From: Methylocystis echinoides
GTDB taxonomy: Bacteria; Pseudomonadota; Alphaproteobacteria; Rhizobiales; Beijerinckiaceae
DNA: 64,000 nt
Reading direction: 5' to 3'
Assembly: GCF_040687965.1 (NCBI RefSeq)
Contig: NZ_CP156084.1
Coordinates: forward strand, 2,604,501-2,668,500
A model generated the notes under the pieces. The model searched no databases and was not told the DNA's origin. It saw only the letters and a list, made by a program, of their open reading frames with translations. The translations under genes were made by a program, and so were the position numbers. Below are positions 17,732 through 26,803 of this stretch, piece by piece; within the stretch, counting starts at the first letter, position 1; each line of letters starts with the position of its first letter.

Positions 17732-20700
17732 ATGCTTGAGCGCCTGATCCACTTCTCGCTTCGTCAGCGGCTGCTCACCTTCCTCGGCGCCCTGTTCGTC
17801 GCCGCCTGGGGCGCGGTGAGCTATCTCAAGCTCCCGATCGACGCCTTCCCCGACGTCGCGCCGGCGCAGGTGCTCGTCGCCATGCGCGCGCCGGGTCTGA
17901 CGCCGGAAGAGCTCGAAAGCCGGGTGACCGCGCCGATAGAGATCGCCGCCAAGGGCATTCCATCGCTCATTCGCATGCGGTCGACGACCCGCTACTCGGT
18001 GGCGCTGCTCACCTTCGAATTTGCGGAAGGGACGGATATTTATTGGGCGCGCGCGCAGGTCAACGAGCGCCTGTCGCAGGTTCAGGACCAGCTGCCGGAC
18101 GGCGTCTCCGGCGGGTTGGCGCCGATCGTCACGCCGCTCGGCGAGATGCTGATGTTCACGCTCGTCGGCGGCGATCTGACTCCAACCGAGCAACGCAGCC
18201 TCATCGACTGGACGATCCGCCCCGCCATACGCGGCCTTCCCGGCGTCGCCGACCTCAACGTTCTCGGCGGCTTCGTGCGCACCTTCGAGGTGGCGCCGTC
18301 GCCCGCCGCCATGGCGGCGCGGGGCGTCACGGTGGCCATGCTCGAAACCGCCCTCTCCAAGAACAACCGCAACGACGGCGCCGGCCGCGTCCGCGACGGC
18401 GAGGAGGCGCTGCTGGTGCGCGCCGAGGGCCGGCTGCGCTCGCTGGAGGATATTCGCTCCGTCGTCATCGATTCGCGCAAGACCGGCGTGGTGCGCGTCG
18501 GCGACGTGGCGGAAGTGCGCAACGGCGCGTTGCCGCGCAACGGCGTCGTGACCCGCAACGGCGAGTCCGAGGCGGTCTGGGCCCTTGTGCTCGGTCTGCG
18601 CGGCGCCGACGCGAGCATGGTCGTCAACGGCGTGAAGGCGCGCCTCGCCGAGATCGAGCCTTTGCTGCCCAAGGGCGCGAAGATCGAGATTTTCTACGAT
18701 CGCAGCGAACTGATCGGCAAAGCCGTCTGGACGGTGCAGAAGGTGCTGATCGAGGCGATCGTCCTCGTCGTCATCCTGCTCGCGTTGTTTCTCGGCAATC
18801 TGCGCGCCGCGCTCGTCGTCTCCGTCATCCTGCCGCTCGCCGCGCTCGCAACCTTCGGGATCATGCGGCTATGGGGCCTGTCGGCCAATATCATGTCGCT
18901 CGGCGGCCTCGCCATCGCGATCGGCCTCCTCGTCGACTGCGCGGTGGTGGTCGTCGAAAATGTCGAGCACCGGCTCGCGCATGCTCACGACGCGACGCTC
19001 GCCGACCGCATCTTCATGACACTCGAGGCGACGAGCGAAGTCGCGACCCCGCTGACCTCGGGCGTGGTGATCATTGTCACGGTCTTCCTGCCGCTGCTGT
19101 CGCTCGAAGGTCTGGAGGGCCGGCTGTTCGCCCCGGTGGCGCTCACCATCGCCTTCGCCCTCGGCTCCGCCCTCATCCTGTCGCTGACGGTCGTGCCGGC
19201 GTTGAGCGCCAGCCTCCTGCGACCGGGCGCCGCCGACGAACCCTGGCTCGTGCGCAAGATCGCCGCGATCTACGAGCCTCTGCTCGAAATGGCGCTGGCG
19301 CGTCCGCTGGCCGTCGGCGGCCTCGCCGTCTGCGGGCTTATCGCGGCGGGGCTCGCCTATTCGCGAATCGGCCAGACCTTCATGCCGGTGATGAACGAAG
19401 GCACGCCCGTGATCACCGTGCGCAAGCATCCGACGATCAGCGTCGCCGTGGCGGCGGAGACCGACAAGCTCATTCAGCGCGAGATCATGGAGAAAGTGCC
19501 GGAGGTAAAGGGCATGATGGCCCGCGCCGGCGCCGATGAATTGGGAATCGACCCGGTTGGACTCAACGAAACGGATAATTTTCTCACGCTCGCGCCGCAA
19601 AACGAATGGCGCGGCCATAACATGGAATGGCTGACCGAAGAGATTCGCCAGGTGCTCGACGCCATCCCGGGCATTTCCTACGCCTTCTCGCAGCCGATCG
19701 ACATGCGCGTGCAGGAGATGATCATCGGCGCGCGCGGCGACGTGGTCGTCAAGATTTTCGGCGACGACATCAACGAGCTCAACCGATTGACGCGCGAAGT
19801 GGCGACAGAACTGAAGAAGATCCCCGGCGCGCGCGACGTCTTCGGCCTGCAAAACGACGGCATGCGCTATCTCACCGCGCGCGTCGACCGGCTGGCTGCC
19901 GGACGCTTCGGCCTCAACGCGGGCGAAATTCAGGACGCGTTGCGCGTCTGGGTCGACGGCCAGCAGGTCGGCATCGTGCTCGAGGGGCCGATCCGCACGC
20001 CGCTCGTCATTCGCGGTTCCGAGACGTCGCGCCGCTCGTCCGTGGATTTCGCGCGCCTGCCGATGGTCTCCAACGACGGGAAGGTCGTCGAACTGTCGCA
20101 GCTTGCCGAGGTGCAGGCCGAGAACGGCCCCATCCAGGTCATCCGCGAGGACGGACGCCGCTTCGCGACCGTTCTCGCCAATGTCGAGGGGCGCGATCTC
20201 GTCGGCTTCGTCGACGAGGCGAAAGCCGCCGTGGCGCATCACGTGAAGACGCCCAAAGGCTACAGCTATCAATGGGGCGGCCAGTTCGAGAACCAGCAGC
20301 GCGCCTCCGCGCGCCTCGCCATCGTCGTCCCCATCGCGCTGGCGCTGATCTTCCTGCTGCTGTATTTCACCTTCAATTCGGCGGTGCAGGCGACGCTCGT
20401 GTTCTGCAACGTCCCTTTCGCGGCGATCGGCGGCATTCTTGGCCTCTGGCTCTCCGGCGAATTTCTCTCGGTGCCCGCCTCGGTCGGCTTCATCGCGCTC
20501 ATCGGCATCGCCGTGCTGAACGGCGTGGTTCTGATTTCCTACATCAACAAGCTTGTTTCAGAAGGAAACCGCACGACCCGCGAGGCGGTCGTCGAGGGCG
20601 CGCGGCGGCGCATGCGTCCCGTCATGCTCACCGCGACGATCGCGGCCTTCGGCCTCATTCCCTTCCTGTTCGCCACGGGCCCCGGCGCCGAAATCCAGCG

Positions 20701-20845
20701 TCCCCTCGCCATCGTGGTGATCGGGGGCCTGATTTCAGCGACAGTGCTGACGCTCGTGCTCCTGCCGATCCTCTACGATCGGGCCACCGGCTGGCGTCTG
20801 CGCTCGAAGCGCGGCAGGCTCGCCAACCGCATGGTTCGCGCATGA
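17732..20845 (+). CDS. HME-type (CusA/CzcA family) RND efflux transporter
   Basis: This is an inner-membrane proton-driven transporter of 1037 residues. It has the standard RND plan: TM1 (LTFLGALFVAAWGAVSYL), a large periplasmic loop, TM2-7, a second loop, and TM8-12. Features of the heavy-metal group are PIDAFPDVAPAQV near the N-terminus, the TM4 motif AIAIGLLVDCAVVVVENVEH, and QPIDMRVQEMIIG in the second loop. The TM4 segment lacks the leading DFG of CzcA. The segments aligning with the CusA methionine triad (NEGTPVITVRKHP, GLNETDN) lack two of the Met residues. The substrate therefore cannot be named. It starts 9 bases after the adaptor and overlaps the channel gene by ATGA. Confidence 0.9.
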   Translation: MLERLIHFSLRQRLLTFLGALFVAAWGAVSYLKLPIDAFPDVAPAQVLVAMRAPGLTPEELESRVTAPIEIAAKGIPSLIRMRSTTRYSVALLTFEFAEGTDIYWARAQVNERLSQVQDQLPDGVSGGLAPIVTPLGEMLMFTLVGGDLTPTEQRSLIDWTIRPAIRGLPGVADLNVLGGFVRTFEVAPSPAAMAARGVTVAMLETALSKNNRNDGAGRVRDGEEALLVRAEGRLRSLEDIRSVVIDSRKTGVVRVGDVAEVRNGALPRNGVVTRNGESEAVWALVLGLRGADASMVVNGVKARLAEIEPLLPKGAKIEIFYDRSELIGKAVWTVQKVLIEAIVLVVILLALFLGNLRAALVVSVILPLAALATFGIMRLWGLSANIMSLGGLAIAIGLLVDCAVVVVENVEHRLAHAHDATLADRIFMTLEATSEVATPLTSGVVIIVTVFLPLLSLEGLEGRLFAPVALTIAFALGSALILSLTVVPALSASLLRPGAADEPWLVRKIAAIYEPLLEMALARPLAVGGLAVCGLIAAGLAYSRIGQTFMPVMNEGTPVITVRKHPTISVAVAAETDKLIQREIMEKVPEVKGMMARAGADELGIDPVGLNETDNFLTLAPQNEWRGHNMEWLTEEIRQVLDAIPGISYAFSQPIDMRVQEMIIGARGDVVVKIFGDDINELNRLTREVATELKKIPGARDVFGLQNDGMRYLTARVDRLAAGRFGLNAGEIQDALRVWVDGQQVGIVLEGPIRTPLVIRGSETSRRSSVDFARLPMVSNDGKVVELSQLAEVQAENGPIQVIREDGRRFATVLANVEGRDLVGFVDEAKAAVAHHVKTPKGYSYQWGGQFENQQRASARLAIVVPIALALIFLLLYFTFNSAVQATLVFCNVPFAAIGGILGLWLSGEFLSVPASVGFIALIGIAVLNGVVLISYINKLVSEGNRTTREAVVEGARRRMRPVMLTATIAAFGLIPFLFATGPGAEIQRPLAIVVIGGLISATVLTLVLLPILYDRATGWRLRSKRGRLANRMVRA

Positions 20846-22143
20846 GACGGCTGGTGCTCGTCATGGCCGCCGCTTTGTTCGCGCCCCCCGCGCCGGCGCT
20901 CGCCGGGCCGAAGGCGCGCGGCGAAGTAACGGTGAAAGGCGATCAGCCGTTAGAGAAGCGCGGCAAGTCGCCGCTCGGCCATGTGCTCGTGCGCCATCTC
21001 GACATGGCGGTGGCGATCGACGCGCAGAGCCAGGGGCTCGGGGCGCAATTCGGCGCGGTGACGTCGCGCTTCGCCACGACGCGGTCGATCACGCCCGGTT
21101 CGCCCTATGTCGGCGGCCTGCAGCGCAACGCGGTCGCTGGCAACTTACGCAATTACAATGAAACGGAGGTGGAGGCGGGCCTGCCGTTGTGGCTGCCTGG
21201 CCAGCGCGACGCCATGGAGACGACCGTCGCCACGGGCGCCATCGAGGTCGAGGAGCGCATTGCGCTCAGGCGCCTCGAGGTCGCGGGCCTCTTGCGCGAC
21301 GCCTGGTGGAACGCCCAGCGCGCGGCGCGCGAGGCGGGCGTGGCGCGTAACCGCGTCGCCACGGCGCGCGAGATCGGCGCCGATATGACGCGGCGCGTCG
21401 AACTCGGCGACGCCGCCCAGGCCGACGCGCTGCTGGCGAGAAACGAATTGCTCGCCGCCGAAACGGAGCTCGCGCAGGCGGAGGGCGCCGTAAAGGTGGC
21501 GCGCGTGAACTATGAGGCGCTCACCGGCGGCGCGCCGCCCGACGGAACGCTCGAAACCCTGAAGCCCGCCTGCCCGATCGAGGACCATCCGGCCTTGCGC
21601 ACGCCGATCGCCGCGCTGCGCCGCGCCGAGGCGCAGCTCCAGCTCGTCGAGGCGACGCCGATCGACAGTCCCGACGTCGCCGTCTTCGGCCGGCAGGAGC
21701 ATAATCGGCAATATTCGACCGATCTTTCGCAGCCGATCACCGACCAGCGGACCGACGCCACGACGGTCGGCGTGCGCGTGCGCATTCCTCTGCCGACGGA
21801 CGGCCGCCAGGAGCCGCGCCGGGCGGAGGCCATCGCGGAGATGACCCGCGCCGCCGCCGATTACGAGAAGGCCAAGCGCGTCGTGCTCGCCGACATCGCG
21901 GCGGCGCGCGCCAATCTCGCCGCCGCGCGCCGCGCCGCGGGCCTCGCCAACCAAAGGCTCGCCGTCGCCAATGAGCAATTCGAGCTGTCGCGCAAAGCCT
22001 TCGCGCTCGGCGAGATCGGCGGCCTCGATTTCTACCGCATCCGTCAGCTTCAGCTCGACGCGCAGCGATCGCAGGCGGCGGCGGCCGTCGCCGTCGGCGC
22101 GGCCATCTCGCGGCTCAATCAGGCGCAGGGATATGCGCCCTGA
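20842..22143 (+). CDS. TolC-family outer-membrane efflux channel
   Basis: This is the outer-membrane channel of the tripartite pump, 433 residues. The signal peptide is LVLVMAAALFAPPAPALAG. Two long Ala/Glu/Arg-rich helical repeats typical of the OEP fold follow (VEERIALRRLEVAGLLRDAWW; KRVVLADIAAARANLAAARR). There is no lipobox cysteine, unlike many CusC proteins. The ATG overlaps the pump's stop codon by four bases. Reading is open far upstream in this frame, but that is a shadow of the pump gene. The stop abuts the stop of the convergent hydrolase with no gap. Confidence 0.88.
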   Translation: MRRLVLVMAAALFAPPAPALAGPKARGEVTVKGDQPLEKRGKSPLGHVLVRHLDMAVAIDAQSQGLGAQFGAVTSRFATTRSITPGSPYVGGLQRNAVAGNLRNYNETEVEAGLPLWLPGQRDAMETTVATGAIEVEERIALRRLEVAGLLRDAWWNAQRAAREAGVARNRVATAREIGADMTRRVELGDAAQADALLARNELLAAETELAQAEGAVKVARVNYEALTGGAPPDGTLETLKPACPIEDHPALRTPIAALRRAEAQLQLVEATPIDSPDVAVFGRQEHNRQYSTDLSQPITDQRTDATTVGVRVRIPLPTDGRQEPRRAEAIAEMTRAAADYEKAKRVVLADIAAARANLAAARRAAGLANQRLAVANEQFELSRKAFALGEIGGLDFYRIRQLQLDAQRSQAAAAVAVGAAISRLNQAQGYAP

Positions 22144-23010
22144 TCAGGGACAGGCGTTGAGGAAGACCTTGATGCGGTCGAGCGTCGGCTGATCGAGGAG
22201 CAGCGGCGCATGGCCCTGTCCGGGGACGGTGTGGCGCTCGAGAAGTGGCGCGCGGCGGGCCATTTCGTCGAAAACCTCGACGGAGAGAATGTCGCTCGTC
22301 TCGCCGCGCAGGGCGAGGATCGGTACGCGGGCGAGCACGGCGAAGGGCTCCCAGAATTCTTCGAATTGCGCGTCGGGCGTGACGACGTCGAGCGTGTGGT
22401 TGAGCGCCGGGTCGTAGCGCAGCTCGACGCCGCTTTCCGTCTCGACAAAGGTCTGACGCGCGTAGGTTTCCCATTCCTCGGCGCTCACGCCGGCAAATTG
22501 CGGCGCTGCGGTCATGCGCATCAGCGCGACCGCCTCGGATAGGCGCGAGAGCGGCGGCAACTTGCCGACATAGCGCTTGATGCGCAAAAGCCCCTCCTTT
22601 TCGACCTTGGGGCCAATGTCGTTGAGGATCGCCGCGCGCACCAGCGCGGGTCGCGCCTTGGCGATGCGCATCGTATGCAGCCCGCCGCGCGAGGTCCCGA
22701 GAAACGCCGCCTCCGTCACGCCCGCGTCGGCGAGAACGGCGAAAATATCCGCCTGCTCGACGTCGAGGTCGTAGTGGCGCCAGTCCGTATCCCACGCCGA
22801 GCGCCCGCGTCCGCGATAGTCGAGGGCGAGCACGCGCCGGTCCGCGGTCGTCTCGGCCACGCGCCAGAAATCGTCCGCCGTGCGCGCCAGGCCGGGAAGG
22901 CAGACGAGCGGCAGACGCATCGCGTCGGGCGCGGGGTAATCGAGATAATGCAGGCGCAGGCCATCGGCGGCGGCGATGAAGCGGCTTTCAGCCGGTCGGG
23001 TCGAGCTCAA
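22144..23010 (-). CDS. Alpha/beta-hydrolase fold enzyme, TTG start
   Basis: This is a soluble hydrolase of 288 residues. It has the nucleophile elbow LGTSRGG (Ser108), an oxyanion region PLVCLPGLARTADDF, and a C-terminal VPGQGHAPLL with the catalytic His. The sequence layout resembles esterase/haloperoxidase-like members; the substrate is unknown. I set the start at the TTG at 23010. It has AAGGAG seven bases upstream, and the fold begins within ten residues. A longer reading to an ATG at 23181 would overlap the divergent accA start and shows no similarity. Confidence 0.82.
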   Translation of the reverse strand: MSSTRPAESRFIAAADGLRLHYLDYPAPDAMRLPLVCLPGLARTADDFWRVAETTADRRVLALDYRGRGRSAWDTDWRHYDLDVEQADIFAVLADAGVTEAAFLGTSRGGLHTMRIAKARPALVRAAILNDIGPKVEKEGLLRIKRYVGKLPPLSRLSEAVALMRMTAAPQFAGVSAEEWETYARQTFVETESGVELRYDPALNHTLDVVTPDAQFEEFWEPFAVLARVPILALRGETSDILSVEVFDEMARRAPLLERHTVPGQGHAPLLLDQPTLDRIKVFLNACP

Positions 23011-23179
23011 GCAGCGGCTCCTTTTCCTTTGGTCTTTTCTACAAGGCGCGGGCCGGCGAGCAAAATTGCGCTTTCCCGCATTAGTCGCCTTCCTTGACTT
23101 CGCCGCCCCGAGCGGCGAGTTTGCGCCCGCCCGAGCCGACAAAAGCGGCCTCGAACGCTTGAAGGAACACCCCTCGTCC

Positions 23180-24145
23180 ATGCGCTCCTATCTCGATTTC
23201 GAAAAGCCCGTCGCCGAACTCGAAACCAAGGTGGAGGAGCTGCGCGCGCTGGCCGAGAAAGGCGAGGGCGTCTCGATCGCCGAGGAATTGACCAAGCTGG
23301 AGGCCAAAGCCGCCAAGGCGCTCGCCGATCTCTACGCCGGCCTGACGCCCTGGCAGAAGATCCAAGTCGCACGCCATCCGCAGCGGCCGCATTTCTCGGA
23401 TTACGTCAAACAGCTCGTCTCCGAATTCACGCCGCTCGCCGGCGACCGGTTTTTCGGCGAGGATTCCGCCATCGTGGGCGGGTTCGGCCGCTTGCGGGGC
23501 GAGCCCGTCTGCATCATTGGTCAGGAAAAGGGCTCGGATACGGCGAGCCGCCTGCATCACAATTTCGGCATGGCGCGGCCCGAGGGCTATCGCAAGGCGG
23601 TGCGCCTCATGGAGCTTGCCGATCGTTTCGGCCTGCCGGTGATTTCGCTCGTGGACACGGCCGGCGCCTTTCCGGGCATTGACGCGGAGGAGCGCGGGCA
23701 GGCCGAGGCGATCGCCCGCTCGACGGACGCCTCGCTCCAGCTCGGCGTTCCCAATGTCGCGGTCGTGGTCGGGGAGGGCGGCTCGGGCGGCGCCATCGCC
23801 ATCGCGGCGGCGAACAAGGTGCTGATGCTCGAGCACGCGGTCTACACCGTCGCGTCTCCCGAGGCGTCGGCCTCGATCCTGTGGCGCGATTCGGCCAAGG
23901 CCCAGGACGCGGCGACGAGCATGAAGATCACGGCGCAGGATCTGCTGAAGTTTGGCATCATCGATCTGATCGTCACCGAGCCGGCCGGCGGCGCCCATCG
24001 CGATCCGCCCGCCGCGATCTCAGCCGTGGGCGACGCTGTCTGGTCGGAGCTTTCCAGGCTGACGAACCTCTCTCGCGAGCAACTGCGCAACGCCCGCGCA
24101 GAGAAGTTTCTCAACATGGGCCGTAAGCTTGACGAGAAGCGTTAA
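23180..24145 (+). CDS. accA: Acetyl-CoA carboxylase carboxyltransferase subunit alpha
   Basis: AccA forms with AccD the carboxyltransferase that moves CO2 from biotin to acetyl-CoA, the committed step of fatty-acid synthesis. The 321-residue product begins MRSYLDFEKPVAELE, the normal N-terminus. It contains the crotonase-like core with IGQEKGSDTASR, the LVDTAGAFPGIDAEERGQ segment and the GEGGSGGAIAI oxyanion region. Open reading upstream of 23180 is not coding. It is divergent from the hydrolase with about 170 bases between starts. accD is not in the window. Confidence 0.96.
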   Translation: MRSYLDFEKPVAELETKVEELRALAEKGEGVSIAEELTKLEAKAAKALADLYAGLTPWQKIQVARHPQRPHFSDYVKQLVSEFTPLAGDRFFGEDSAIVGGFGRLRGEPVCIIGQEKGSDTASRLHHNFGMARPEGYRKAVRLMELADRFGLPVISLVDTAGAFPGIDAEERGQAEAIARSTDASLQLGVPNVAVVVGEGGSGGAIAIAAANKVLMLEHAVYTVASPEASASILWRDSAKAQDAATSMKITAQDLLKFGIIDLIVTEPAGGAHRDPPAAISAVGDAVWSELSRLTNLSREQLRNARAEKFLNMGRKLDEKR

Positions 24146-24170
24146 CCGCGTTCGCTAAAATGCGCGGTTT
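24144..24170 (+). terminator. Weak terminator candidate after accA
   Basis: AACCGCG at 24144-24150 pairs with CGCGGTT at 24163-24169 around a 12-base loop, with only a three-T end. It overlaps the accA stop codon. The short U-tract makes it weak. Confidence 0.3.
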
Positions 24171-24340
24171 CGACCCCCCGCGCTGGCGCCACGGACACCA
24201 TATCGCCCAATGTCGGGACTAAGCAGCACAATGTGTTTCTACGTCCCGAGCCCTTGGTAAGGATTGGCTTACGCTGGATCGGATAGACGTTCCGTTCGGC
24301 GTGACCGGCGGGCCGGGACGCGAGAGGGGAGCTTGAGCGC

Positions 24341-25510
24341 ATGACATTTCGGGTCTTGAAGCCGGCCGCGGCCGTCGCTTTCGCCGCGCTGTCCCTCGCC
24401 GCCTGCAACGACAGCGGCCTGTCGCATCGCTCGCTTGCGCCGGTTCCGCGCGAGACGGTCGCCTTGATGGAGAAGCTCGGCACCAGCAAGGACGCGCCGA
24501 TGCTGATTCGCGCCTATAAGAAAGAGGCTGAGCTCGAGATCTGGAAAATGGGGTCGGACGGCAAATACGTCCACCTCAAAACCTTCCCCATGTGCCGCTG
24601 GTCGGGCCAGCTGGGGCCGAAGACGCGGGAGGGCGATCGTCAGGTGCCGGAGGGCTTCTATTCCATCACCCCGGCGCAGATGAATCCGAACTCCTCCTAT
24701 TACCTGTCCTTCAACGTCGGCTACCCCAACCAGCTCGACAAGGCGCTCGGCCATACGGGCGGCACGATCATGGTGCACGGCGCCTGCTCCTCGGCCGGCT
24801 GCTTCTCCATGACCGACGCGCAAATCGCCGAGATCTACGCCATCGCCCGCGCGTCCTTCGAGGGCGGCCAGCAGTCCATTCAGATGCAGTCCCTTCCCTT
24901 CCGCATGACGGCCGAAAATCTGGCCAAGCACCGCCTCGATTCGAATATCGGCTTTTGGAGGAACCTCAAGGAAGGCAGCGATCACTTCGAGGTGACGAAG
25001 ATGGAGCCGGAGGTCGCCTTCTGCGGCCGCCGCTATGTCTTCAACGCCGCGGCGGACGGCCGCATGGACCCGCTCGCGGCCTGTCCGCCCTTGAAGCAGG
25101 ACCCCGAGATCGTGGCGAGCGTCTCGGCCAAGTCCGCCAAGGACGAGGAGAAAATTGCCGAGCTGTCGCAAAGCGTAAAGCCGGTGCGCGTCGTCTATCA
25201 GGATGGCGGCATGCATCCGAGCTTCCTCTCCAAGGTCGCCGAAACGAGCCGCCCGGAGGCAGTCGCGCCGCCGGAAGAGATTGCGCTCGACGACAAGGCG
25301 GGGCGCGGCAAAGCCGCTCAGATCGCGTCGAAGTCGCCTGTCGTGACCATGGCGGCGGCCAAGGCCGCGGCGCCGACCCGCCCGACGGAGACGACGAGCG
25401 TTGCGCGGGCGCTATCGGCGGACACGCGCCGGGAGATGTCGGCGCTCGCGGCGACGGCCGAGGACGGACCGACGTCATCCATCAAGCGCGCCCTGAAGCT
25501 GAAGAAATAG
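24341..25510 (+). CDS. YafK/DpaA-type L,D-transpeptidase-family lipoprotein
   Basis: The 389-residue protein has a lipoprotein signal with lipobox LAAC (Cys22). The catalytic domain (about 50-210) of the YkuD/YafK fold includes MVHGACSSAGCFSMTD, where the second Cys is the expected nucleophile and the His lies just before. The YafK type either cross-links lipoprotein to peptidoglycan or cleaves that link (DpaA in E. coli), so the direction of the reaction is uncertain. The C-terminal 150 residues are Ala/Lys-rich and probably disordered. Start ATG with GAGGGGAGC upstream. Confidence 0.85.
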   Translation: MTFRVLKPAAAVAFAALSLAACNDSGLSHRSLAPVPRETVALMEKLGTSKDAPMLIRAYKKEAELEIWKMGSDGKYVHLKTFPMCRWSGQLGPKTREGDRQVPEGFYSITPAQMNPNSSYYLSFNVGYPNQLDKALGHTGGTIMVHGACSSAGCFSMTDAQIAEIYAIARASFEGGQQSIQMQSLPFRMTAENLAKHRLDSNIGFWRNLKEGSDHFEVTKMEPEVAFCGRRYVFNAAADGRMDPLAACPPLKQDPEIVASVSAKSAKDEEKIAELSQSVKPVRVVYQDGGMHPSFLSKVAETSRPEAVAPPEEIALDDKAGRGKAAQIASKSPVVTMAAAKAAAPTRPTETTSVARALSADTRREMSALAATAEDGPTSSIKRALKLKK

Positions 25511-25869
25511 TGGGGCGGCCCCGGCGCCCTGCCGTGACAGAAGTCCGCCCGTGACAGCTGTCCGGGCACGGCGCCAGGCGACGCCAGGACGATGGCGCGA
25601 AGGAGCGGGGCGTGCGACGGGGAGGACGAGCACCCCTCCACAAACTTGAAGCGCCTGCCACCCGATTTAGGACCGTCGCTCGTCCAACATAGGCTTTGCC
25701 GGCGGCGCGTTCAAGGAAAGGTCGACGGCTCCGCGCCCCTTCGCCCGCCGAGGCCTCCCCGCCATGCTGGAAAGGACCGCGCCGACGCGATTTACGCGCT
25801 CGGAATTTAGCAAAATCCGCTCCAACAGCGGCGGGGTCTTCGCGCGCTCCTCCCCCATTTGTGCTTGCG
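25511..25869. other. Intergenic stretch without recognised gene
   Basis: About 360 bases lie between the L,D-transpeptidase and the lexA operator. Short open readings on both strands have no start signals or recognisable products. The nine-base string CCGTGACAG occurs twice, 17 bases apart, just after the upstream stop. I see nothing else. Confidence 0.5.
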
Positions 25870-25884
25870 GAACGCAAAGAGAAC
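25870..25884 (+). promoter_or_regulatory. LexA operator (SOS box), perfect GAAC-N7-GAAC
   Basis: GAAC at 25870-25873 and GAAC at 25881-25884 are separated by exactly seven bases. This is the established alphaproteobacterial LexA recognition sequence. It lies 91 bases before the lexA start, which fits autoregulation. Confidence 0.9.
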
Positions 25885-25893
25885 GTCTAAGGT

Positions 25894-25908
25894 GTTCATG
25901 ATTTGTTT
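25894..25908 (+). promoter_or_regulatory. Second, one-mismatch LexA box
   Basis: GTTC at 25894-25897 is followed after seven bases by GTTT at 25905-25908. This is the complement-orientation box with one mismatch, centred 24 bases downstream of the perfect one. Two boxes in front of lexA would tighten autorepression. Confidence 0.55.
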
Positions 25909-25974
25909 GTAGCGCGGGGCCGGGACCTTGATCGGTCGACGCGCGGGCGGTTCTTCCGCGGACAGGGGCGTTTC

Positions 25975-26685
25975 ATGCTGACGAGAAAGCAGAGTGATCT
26001 GCTCCGTTTCATTCACGAGCGGTTGAAAGAAACGGGCGTCCCGCCGTCTTTTGACGAGATGAAGGACGCGCTCGACCTCCGGTCCAAATCCGGCATCCAT
26101 CGGCTCATTCTGGCGCTCGAGGAGCGCGGCTTCATTCGCCGCCTGCCCAACCGCGCCCGCGCGCTCGAGGTGCTGCGCCTGCCGGAGTCCGCGACGCCGC
26201 GGAGCGGGGGCGGCGCCCGCGGAGGCAAATTCGCCCCATCGGTGATTCAAGGCAATCTCGGCCGCGTGCGCCCCCTTGCCGAGCGTGAGGAGGAGGGGAA
26301 TCAGCCGGTCGCCATCCCAGTCATGGGCCGCATTGCCGCGGGCACGCCGATTTCAGCGATCCAGAGCCGCAGCCATACGATCAGCCTTCCGCCTGACATG
26401 CTGTCCAATGGGGAACATTTCGCGCTCGAAGTGCGCGGCGACTCGATGATCGAGGCCGGCATTCTCGACGGCGACACGGTCATCATCAAGAAGCAGGACC
26501 ACGCCGACACCGGCGACATTGTCGTGGCGCTGATCGAGGATGAAGAAGCGACGCTGAAGCGCCTGCGCAAACGCGGCGCCTCCATCGCGCTGGAGGCGGC
26601 CAACCCCGCCTATGAGACCCGGATCTTTGGACCCGACAAGGTGCGAATCCAGGGGAAGCTCGTGAGCCTGCTGCGAAAATATTGA
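25975..26685 (+). CDS. lexA: LexA repressor of the SOS response
   Basis: LexA represses DNA-repair genes and cleaves itself when RecA filaments form. The 236-residue protein starts [10 protein letters not shown], the standard LexA N-terminus, so the ATG at 25975 is chosen over upstream starts. It has a winged-helix DNA-binding domain (residues 1-65), a cleavage site Ala122-Gly123 (GRIAAG), and the Ser157/Lys195 dyad ([17 protein letters not shown]). The linker is longer and more Gly/Arg-rich than in E. coli, as is common in alphaproteobacteria. Two SOS boxes lie upstream, and comEC converges from downstream. Confidence 0.96.
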   Translation: MLTRKQSDLLRFIHERLKETGVPPSFDEMKDALDLRSKSGIHRLILALEERGFIRRLPNRARALEVLRLPESATPRSGGGARGGKFAPSVIQGNLGRVRPLAEREEEGNQPVAIPVMGRIAAGTPISAIQSRSHTISLPPDMLSNGEHFALEVRGDSMIEAGILDGDTVIIKKQDHADTGDIVVALIEDEEATLKRLRKRGASIALEAANPAYETRIFGPDKVRIQGKLVSLLRKY

Positions 26686-26803
26686 CCGGAGCGGCATCGC
26701 GTGCGCGGGAGCTTGCCATGGGCCGAGGCTTTCCCGGCTCGCACATAACTACGCATCGCAAGCGGCGAGGAGATCGAAAACCGCGCCATAGCCGCGAGTC
26801 GCT

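Noticed and set aside
19627-20841. Long frame-extension upstream of the TolC-family gene
   Set aside because: It lies wholly within the RND pump gene in another frame and is Arg-rich; the signal peptide fixes the true start at 20842.
25592-25810. 72-codon plus-strand frame before lexA
   Set aside because: It has no ribosome site, is rich in Pro/Arg and has no recognisable sequence; the region is treated as non-coding.
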